A stretch of DNA of 36,390 nucleotides from Parapedobacter sp964613725. Lineage in GTDB: Bacteria > Bacteroidota > Bacteroidia > Sphingobacteriales > Sphingobacteriaceae. Shown here one piece after another: positions 30,896 to 36,390 of this stretch. Numbering within the stretch: the stretch's first letter is position 1; each line of letters starts with the position of its first letter. Location: positions 1 to 36,390 of the forward strand of contig CAZTJY010000022.1 in the NCBI GenBank assembly GCA_964613725.1, in the 5' to 3' direction. The translations under genes and the position numbers were made by a program. Under the pieces are notes generated by a model. That model saw only the letters and a program-made list of their open reading frames with translations. It was not told the DNA's origin and did not search any database.

Positions 30896-33025
30896 ATGCA
30901 GCTAACTAAATTCAACTACGACAACAAAATTGTCAGGAACTTTGCGGTTGCCACCATCGTATGGGGCATCGTGGGCATGTCCGTCGGCTTACTGGTTGCC
31001 GTGCAACTCGTGTGGCCTTTCATGAACTTCGACCTGCAGTACACCACTTTCGGGCGGATACGGCCGCTGCACACCAATGCGGTGATCTTTGCGTTTGTAG
31101 GCAATGCGATTTTTATGGGTATTTACTATTCCCTGCAGCGCTTGCTCAAGGCCCGCATGTACAGCGATTTCCTGAGCCGCGTGCATTTCTGGGGCTGGCA
31201 GCTTATCATCCTCGCTGCCGCCATTACGCTGCCCCTCGGTCTCACCACCTCACATGAATATGCGGAGTTGGAATGGCCCATCGACGTCGGCCTCACCATC
31301 ATCTGGGTGGTGTTTGGTATCAACATGTTCGGCACCATCATCAAGCGGCGCGAACGCCACATGTATGTCGCTATCTGGTTTTATATTGCCACGTTCGTCA
31401 CGGTTGCCGTACTGCATATCGTCAACTCCGTGCAGCTGCCCATTTCCATGTGGAAGAGCTATTACCTCTACGCCGGGGTGCAGGATGCCTTGGTGCAGTG
31501 GTGGTACGGGCATAATGCCGTGGCGTTTTTCCTCACCACGCCGTACCTCGGGATGATGTATTATTTCCTTCCGAAAATGGCCAACCGACCCATCTACTCC
31601 TATAAGTTGAGTATTCTGCACTTCTGGTCGCTGATTTTCATCTACATCTGGGCAGGGCCGCACCATCTGCTGTACACCTCGTTGCCCGGGTGGGTACAAT
31701 CCCTTGGCGTTGCCTTTTCCATCATGCTTATTGCACCCAGTTGGGGCGGGATGATCAATGGACTGCTTACGCTCCGTGGCGCGTGGGATAAGGTGCGCAC
31801 CGACCCGACGCTGAAGTTCATGGTGGTGGCCCTTACCGCCTATGGCATGGCCACGTTCGAAGGCCCCATGCTATCGCTGAAAAGGGTGAACGCCATCGCG
31901 CACTTTACCGACTGGATTGTGGCCCACGTGCACGTGGGCGCACTGGGATGGAACGGTTTCATGACCTTCGCCATCCTTTACTGGCTGGTGCCACGTATCT
32001 ATAAAACCGAATTGTATTCGAAAAAGCTGGCGTCGACGCACTTCTGGGTCGGCACCTTGGGCATCCTATTTTACGCCATCCCGATGTATTGGGCGGCCGT
32101 GGTGCAGGGGCTCATGTGGAAGGAGTTTACTCCCGAAGGGGTGTTAAAATACCCCAACTTCCTGGCAACCACCCTCCAGATTATCCCCATGCACATGCTA
32201 CGGGCCATCGGGGGCGCTCTCTACCTATCGGGTGCGCTCATGATGACCTATAACTTGGTAAAGACCATGAAGAAAGGACGGCTACTGGCCAATGAGCCGG
32301 CCGAGGCGCCCGAGCTGACGCCCGTGCTGGTCAACGAGCGTGCGCCCCACCGCCGATTGGAGCGCAAGCCCATCCTGTTCCTGGTGATCGCCCTCATTAC
32401 GATCCTCATCGGCGGCATGGTACAGATGATGCCAACGTTCATGATCTCTTCCAACGTGCCCACCATTTCTAGCGTAAAACCCTATACGGCACTGGAAATC
32501 CAGGGGCGCGACCTGTACATCCGCGAAGGGTGCGTGAACTGCCATACGCAGACCGTCCGCCCTTTTAGGTCGGAAACGGCCCGCTATGGCGAATACAGCA
32601 AAGCGGGTGAGTTCGTTTACGACCATCCGTTCCTGTGGGGATCCAAGCGAACCGGTCCCGATCTGCACCGCATCGGCAAGAAGTACCCAAACAAATGGCA
32701 CTTCGACCACATGCTCGATCCCACTATTACCTCGCCGGGCAGCATCATGCCGCCCTACCCGTGGCTTATCGAGCAAACACTTGACGCGAGCACAACCAAA
32801 GCCAAACTGAATGCCATGCGGCTATTGGGCGTGCCGTATACGGATGAGGATATCAATAACGCCGAGGCAGATCTCCAACAGCAAGCCGAAACGATTGCTG
32901 CCGATCTCAATGCGCAAGGGGTAAGCACACGGCCCGACCGCGAGATCGTGGCACTCATTGCCTACCTGCAACGGTTGGGTACCGACATTAATAACACGCC
33001 GGCGGCCACAGCAACGAACGACTGA
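30896..33025 (+). CDS. ccoNO: Fused CcoN-CcoO subunits I and II of cbb3 cytochrome oxidase
   Basis: This 709-residue membrane protein joins the catalytic heme-copper subunit CcoN (about 1-480) to the monoheme cytochrome c subunit CcoO. CcoN ligand motifs are visible: RPLHTNA (low-spin heme), WWYGHNAVAFF (copper B His and Tyr region), AGPHHLLYTS (His pair) and HFTDWIVAHVHVGALG (heme ligands). A transmembrane link (ILFLVIALITILIGGMV) leads to the CcoO domain with heme motif C546-VN-C549-H550 and a Met-containing SIMPPYPW for the sixth ligand. The enzyme reduces oxygen to water with high affinity and pumps protons. It opens the structural operon; ccoQ follows after 20 bp. Confidence 0.96.
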   Translation: MQLTKFNYDNKIVRNFAVATIVWGIVGMSVGLLVAVQLVWPFMNFDLQYTTFGRIRPLHTNAVIFAFVGNAIFMGIYYSLQRLLKARMYSDFLSRVHFWGWQLIILAAAITLPLGLTTSHEYAELEWPIDVGLTIIWVVFGINMFGTIIKRRERHMYVAIWFYIATFVTVAVLHIVNSVQLPISMWKSYYLYAGVQDALVQWWYGHNAVAFFLTTPYLGMMYYFLPKMANRPIYSYKLSILHFWSLIFIYIWAGPHHLLYTSLPGWVQSLGVAFSIMLIAPSWGGMINGLLTLRGAWDKVRTDPTLKFMVVALTAYGMATFEGPMLSLKRVNAIAHFTDWIVAHVHVGALGWNGFMTFAILYWLVPRIYKTELYSKKLASTHFWVGTLGILFYAIPMYWAAVVQGLMWKEFTPEGVLKYPNFLATTLQIIPMHMLRAIGGALYLSGALMMTYNLVKTMKKGRLLANEPAEAPELTPVLVNERAPHRRLERKPILFLVIALITILIGGMVQMMPTFMISSNVPTISSVKPYTALEIQGRDLYIREGCVNCHTQTVRPFRSETARYGEYSKAGEFVYDHPFLWGSKRTGPDLHRIGKKYPNKWHFDHMLDPTITSPGSIMPPYPWLIEQTLDASTTKAKLNAMRLLGVPYTDEDINNAEADLQQQAETIAADLNAQGVSTRPDREIVALIAYLQRLGTDINNTPAATATND

Positions 33026-33045
33026 CAAGATTAAACGAAGCAACG

Positions 33046-33231
33046 ATGTTTAAGCAAATAACAGACTTGAGCGGCAATGAGTGGTACCTTATTGCATCGC
33101 TATGGATATTCCTCCTCTTTTTCATCACCGTAGGTATCCGCCTGTTCCGCATGCGGAAGGATGATGTAGACTATATGAAAGGCATGCCGATGGATGACGG
33201 CGAGCGGGAGGACGTGGATTCGATAAACTAA
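33046..33231 (+). CDS. ccoQ: CcoQ-like small cbb3 oxidase subunit
   Basis: This 61-residue protein has one membrane helix (WYLIASLWIFLLFFITVGI) and a basic then acidic cytoplasmic tail (RLFRMRKDDVDYM). Size, topology and position between ccoNO and ccoP fit CcoQ, which stabilises the complex. CcoQ sequences are poorly conserved, so the call rests on context. Confidence 0.8.
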   Translation: MFKQITDLSGNEWYLIASLWIFLLFFITVGIRLFRMRKDDVDYMKGMPMDDGEREDVDSIN

Positions 33232-33243
33232 ACACAGCAGACA

Positions 33244-34074
33244 ATGAGCACAATTGCAAATATAAACCACGATATCCTTACCATGGCCGTTGTGGTGGTG
33301 ATGGCGGTCATCCTGGTCGCCGCATTGATGGTGCTACGTGCCGTGCGGGTAATGGTACGGGTTGCCATGCCGCAGGTATTGGCCGATGAGAAAGCCGCCA
33401 AGGCAGCGGCGAAACAGGCCCGCCGGGCCGGCCGTCGGCAGTGGTGGAACAAGCTCATGGGCCTCCGCCCCATGGCCGAGGAAAAGGATTTGGTGATCGA
33501 CCATGAGTACGATGGCATCACCGAGCTGGACAATCCGGTGCCGGCATGGTTCAACGGCATGTTTTACGCCAGCCTGGCCTTTGCCGTGGTGTACCTGTGC
33601 GTATACCACGTATTCGGCTGGGGCGCTACCCAGGAAGAGGAATACGCCCGCGAGATGGCACGTGCAGAGCAGGCCCGGCAGGAATGGCTTGCGCAGGCGG
33701 CGAATAACATCGATGAAAACACCGTAACCCTCGATGTGAGTCCCGAGACCGTGGCCGCCGGAATGGCCATCTTTACCCAGAATTGCGCGGCTTGCCACGG
33801 CGGCGCGGGCGAAGGTGGGATTGGTCCGAACCTGACCGACGACTACTGGCTCCATGGCGGTGGGGTGAAAGACGTATTCCGCGTGATTAAGTACGGCGTG
33901 CTGGATAAGGGCATGGTGCCTTGGGAACAGAGCCTTACGCCGGCGCAAATTGCCGAAGTGGCCAACTACATCATGTCGATACGGGGTAGTAACCCGCCGA
34001 ATGCCAAGGAACCACAAGGTGAAAAGGTGGCGCCGCAGGAAATAGCCGATACTCCGGAAGCGGCAGCTAAGTAA
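33244..34074 (+). CDS. ccoP: CcoP, cytochrome c subunit III of cbb3 oxidase (monoheme)
   Basis: The product is 276 residues. A first membrane helix is at about 15-37. The CcoP N-terminal segment follows (EYDGITELDNPVPAWFNGMFY, read as DNPVPAW with a second helix about 95-120). The cytochrome c domain has a single heme motif, C181-AA-C184-H185, and a Met in DKGMVPWEQSLT as likely sixth ligand. Proteobacterial CcoP has two heme motifs; only one is present here. It receives electrons from soluble cytochromes or the bc1/alternative complex and passes them to CcoO. It lies 12 bp after ccoQ. Confidence 0.93.
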   Translation: MSTIANINHDILTMAVVVVMAVILVAALMVLRAVRVMVRVAMPQVLADEKAAKAAAKQARRAGRRQWWNKLMGLRPMAEEKDLVIDHEYDGITELDNPVPAWFNGMFYASLAFAVVYLCVYHVFGWGATQEEEYAREMARAEQARQEWLAQAANNIDENTVTLDVSPETVAAGMAIFTQNCAACHGGAGEGGIGPNLTDDYWLHGGGVKDVFRVIKYGVLDKGMVPWEQSLTPAQIAEVANYIMSIRGSNPPNAKEPQGEKVAPQEIADTPEAAAK

Positions 34075-34219
34075 CGGGTGCTGATCAAAAGGATTGGAAA
34101 TACGATGCTTTGTAGACTTTGCGTGAAGTTACTTTGCTGACGTTGCGTGAAAACGGAGTAAGAACAAACGGCAAACGGGGCATGGCGGCGTCACGATAGA
34201 CGTAGCGAAATCGGGAAAA

Positions 34220-34247
34220 GCAAATGGCAAATGGCAAATAGCAAATG
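34220..34247 (+). repeat. Four heptamer repeats ending at the ccoG start codon
   Basis: GCAAATG, GCAAATG, GCAAATA and GCAAATG lie head to tail, and the last ATG is the ccoG start. The 170-bp gap after ccoP also holds irregular CTTTG and GCGTGA repeats (34108-34150); I see no clear promoter or terminator there. Confidence 0.8.
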
Positions 34248-35612
34248 GTAAAAAGGCAACTGGCAGAAAAGCAAACGAAACGTGCGTGGGTGTACGCAAA
34301 GAAGCCCGGTGGGAAGTGGTTCAACCGTCGGCAGGGGGTGGGCTATGCGCTATTGGCGTTTTTCATCGCTGCACCGTTTGTCAAGATTGCAGGGGAACCG
34401 CTCTTGCTCTTCAACATCATCGAACGCAAGTTCGTGCTATTTGGGAGCGTGTTCTGGCCGCAAGATCTGCATATCTTCGTGTTCGGTATGCTCATTGCAA
34501 TGGTATGCATCGTGCTCTTCACCGCCGTATACGGACGCGTGTGGTGCGGATGGGCGTGTCCGCAGACCATCTTCATGGAACTGGTGTTCCGGCGGATAGA
34601 ATTTTTAATAGAGGGCGACTGGCTGCAGCAGAAAAAGCTGGATAAGGCGCCCAATACGACAGCGAAGTACTTGAAAAAAGGCCTGAAACACACCATTTTC
34701 CTACTGATTTCCTTCGGCATATCAAACCTTTTCCTCGCGTATATCATCGGTGCCGATGCACTCTGGAAGATTATGACCGATCCCATCCAGCGGCACCTTG
34801 GCGGCCTCGCGGCTATCATCGTGTTTACCCTGGTGTTTTATGGCGTGTTCGCCTACCTGCGTGAGATCGTGTGCACCACGATATGCCCTTACGGGCGACT
34901 GCAGAGCGTGCTGATGGACGATAAGAGCGTCACCATCGCTTACGACCATCGCCGGGGCGAGCCACGCGGCCATCGGAAAAAGGGCGCCGAGCAATCCGTT
35001 GGCGACTGTGTAGACTGTAACTTGTGTGTGCAGGTATGCCCTACGGGTATCGACATCCGCAATGGGCTGCAGATGGAGTGCGTGAGCTGTACGGCATGCA
35101 TCGATGCCTGCGACGCCGTGATGGAAAAACTCGACCGGCCTCAACAGCTGATCGGTTTCTTTTCGGTCAGTGAAATCGAGGGCGAAGGGGAGTCGACGAA
35201 GGGAAACACGCGGGCTATCGCGTACACCGTGGTGCTTGCTGCGTTGGTTGCCGTGTTCGGCTGGCTCGTTTTCAGTCGGTCGCAAGTCGACGGAACGCTG
35301 CTGCGCGCCAGGGGCAGCACATACCAGCTCTTAGACGATGGCACGGTGAGTAACCTTTACAGTTTGGAGTTGATCAACAAATCGAACAATGATATTTCGT
35401 TTAACCTGGAGGTGCTGGATGGAAACATGGCTGTGCGGATGGTTAATCCGCTCGAGGTATTGAAAGCGGGCACAACGGCGCAAATGACGTTCTTTCTTAT
35501 CAGTCCGCAACAATCGGTAAAGACCTACAAAACGAATGTGAAAATCGGCGTAATGGTGGAAGGGAAGGCCGTGGAGACATTGAAAACAACTTTTGCGGCA
35601 CCACCGAATTAA
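34245..35612 (+). CDS. ccoG: CcoG (FixG/RdxA) cbb3 oxidase accessory ferredoxin-like protein
   Basis: This 455-residue inner-membrane protein has several helices in the N-terminal half. The CxxxCP-type membrane motif is at GRVWCGWACPQTIFMELV and again at CTTICPYGRLQSV. A cytoplasmic double cluster domain follows, with C255-VD-C258-NL-C261-VQV-C265-P and CVSCTACIDAC. An Ig-like C-terminal domain (about 360-455) completes it. CcoG reduces Cu(II) to Cu(I) for cbb3 assembly. The ATG at 34245 lies inside the last of four heptamer repeats. ccoH starts 11 bp downstream. Confidence 0.93.
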   Translation: MVKRQLAEKQTKRAWVYAKKPGGKWFNRRQGVGYALLAFFIAAPFVKIAGEPLLLFNIIERKFVLFGSVFWPQDLHIFVFGMLIAMVCIVLFTAVYGRVWCGWACPQTIFMELVFRRIEFLIEGDWLQQKKLDKAPNTTAKYLKKGLKHTIFLLISFGISNLFLAYIIGADALWKIMTDPIQRHLGGLAAIIVFTLVFYGVFAYLREIVCTTICPYGRLQSVLMDDKSVTIAYDHRRGEPRGHRKKGAEQSVGDCVDCNLCVQVCPTGIDIRNGLQMECVSCTACIDACDAVMEKLDRPQQLIGFFSVSEIEGEGESTKGNTRAIAYTVVLAALVAVFGWLVFSRSQVDGTLLRARGSTYQLLDDGTVSNLYSLELINKSNNDISFNLEVLDGNMAVRMVNPLEVLKAGTTAQMTFFLISPQQSVKTYKTNVKIGVMVEGKAVETLKTTFAAPPN

Positions 35613-35623
35613 AAGCAACAAAA

Positions 35624-35827
35624 ATGAGCTGGGGAATAAAAATAGTGATTGCATTGGCGTCTTTTATGGTGCTGATCGTTTCATTTGGAATTTACATGGT
35701 CAGTACAGACACCGATACATTGGTTGCCGAAGACTATTACGAACGCGGATTGAATTACGATCGGTTGCATCATATTGATTCTTTGCAGCAATCTGCCGAT
35801 TCCGTCGAGCGTGTGCTAGAACAATAA
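35624..35827 (+). CDS. ccoH: Short CcoH/FixH-like cbb3 assembly protein
   Basis: This 67-residue protein has one N-terminal membrane helix (IKIVIALASFMVLIVSFGIYMV) followed by the conserved FixH segment DTDTLVAEDYYERGLNYD. Bacteroidota FixH proteins usually continue with a periplasmic beta domain to about 140-150 residues. Here a short charged helix and a stop follow, so that domain is missing. Position after ccoG supports the call. Whether it still works in assembly is unknown. Confidence 0.82.
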   Translation: MSWGIKIVIALASFMVLIVSFGIYMVSTDTDTLVAEDYYERGLNYDRLHHIDSLQQSADSVERVLEQ

Positions 35828-35833
35828 GTAGAC

Positions 35834-36390
35834 ATGAGTTACCTTGCGCTTGCATTTTTCATGGGCCTCTTCGGCAGTCTGCATTGCGTGGCGATGTGTG
35901 GGCCACTTGTGCTGGCTTTCGCTGCGCCAAACGACCATCGACCCGTCCGACTGTTTGCCAACACGGTACTTTACCATATGGGGCGCGTAATAATGTATGG
36001 ATTGCTTGGGCTTGCCATCGGCGCGATAGGCCACCTGCTCGACGTAAAAGGCTGGCAACGGGGCATCACGCTCGCTACCGGTTTCCTGCTTGTCGGTATG
36101 GGGGTGTTTTCGCTTTTCGGGCAGCAGGCCCACCGGTTTGTCGACCTCCAGCAACGCTTCGTTACACCCCTAACCCGGTGGGTGGGCTACTGGCTTTACC
36201 GGCCGGGCGGACACTTCGTGGTAGGCATGCTCAATGGGCTGCTGCCCTGCGGGATGGTATACATGGCACTGGCTGCTACCCTAAGCGCCGACACGGTGTA
36301 CGGGAGCGGCTTATTTATGCTGTCGTTCGGCATGGGTACCTGGCCTGCTATGCTGTCGGTTGCCCTGATCAGCAGCTTCGCCAAAACCCG
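35834..36390 (+). CDS. TauE/SafE-like (DsbD-type fold) membrane protein, 5' part
   Basis: The frame is open from ATG 35834 to the window edge, giving about 185 residues. It shows hydrophobic helices with GLFGSLHCVAMCGPLV near the N-terminus and the repeat-related NGLLPCGMVYMAL further on. The paired (H/P)C-x-x-C/G motifs are typical of 'sulfite exporter TauE/SafE' proteins linked to cbb3 clusters. These resemble CcdA/DsbD transmembrane domains and are thought to help copper or thiol handling. It starts 6 bp after ccoH. The 3' end is outside the window. Confidence 0.85.
   Translation, partial: MSYLALAFFMGLFGSLHCVAMCGPLVLAFAAPNDHRPVRLFANTVLYHMGRVIMYGLLGLAIGAIGHLLDVKGWQRGITLATGFLLVGMGVFSLFGQQAHRFVDLQQRFVTPLTRWVGYWLYRPGGHFVVGMLNGLLPCGMVYMALAATLSADTVYGSGLFMLSFGMGTWPAMLSVALISSFAKT

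Overview
The window looks like chromosomal DNA of a Bacteroidota member, most likely in or near the Sphingobacteriaceae. The grounds are promoters of the Bacteroidota type (-33 TTG, about 19 bp, -7 TAnnTTTG), a fused CcoN/CcoO oxidase subunit, a monoheme CcoP, an EttA-type ABC-F protein, outer-membrane proteins of this phylum's style, and base composition near half G+C. I saw no insertion sequence, prophage, CRISPR array, tRNA or rRNA.

Layout. 1-3.7 kb: the tail of a POT-family peptide transporter with its terminator, a polyprenol-phosphate mannosyltransferase-like GT2 enzyme, ruvB, a small outer-membrane barrel protein and a convergent HEAT-like protein. 3.8-9.3 kb: a xylose module (xylB-xylA on the minus strand, a divergent LacI-type regulator with a recognisable operator, then a Tat-exported Gfo/Idh/MocA oxidoreductase). 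9.3-14.5 kb: a short promoter-to-terminator unit that may be a small RNA, aquaporin Z, a BtuB-like TonB-dependent receptor divergent from a MocR-type regulator, and a collagen-like lipoprotein. 14.5-21.5 kb: a zinc-dependent phospholipase C/S1-P1-like enzyme, a glycosyltransferase abutting a GH1 glucosidase, a DedA protein, and clpC.

21.7-36.4 kb is the most coherent part, a low-oxygen respiration block. ettA is followed at once by a soluble histidine kinase whose PAS domain carries the heme-ligand and oxygen-signalling residues of rhizobial FixL. Next comes a response regulator in which a receiver is fused to a CRP/FNR DNA-binding module, so FixJ and FixK roles may be joined in one protein. 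Downstream are a truncated lactate-dehydrogenase-like protein with a cysteine cluster, hemN, ccoI, ccoS, then ccoNO, ccoQ, ccoP, ccoG, ccoH and a TauE/SafE-like membrane protein cut by the window edge. Together they would sense oxygen, make heme without oxygen, deliver copper, and build and assemble a cbb3 oxidase.

The two promoters that open the two halves of this block share a CRP-like palindrome (TGTRA-N6-TYACT). It is centred exactly 51.5 bp upstream of the -7 element in both, which suggests one regulon. The ccoNO promoter region also holds four 11-bp helically phased GGATA repeats. Several other intergenic gaps carry degenerate 7-bp tandem repeats.
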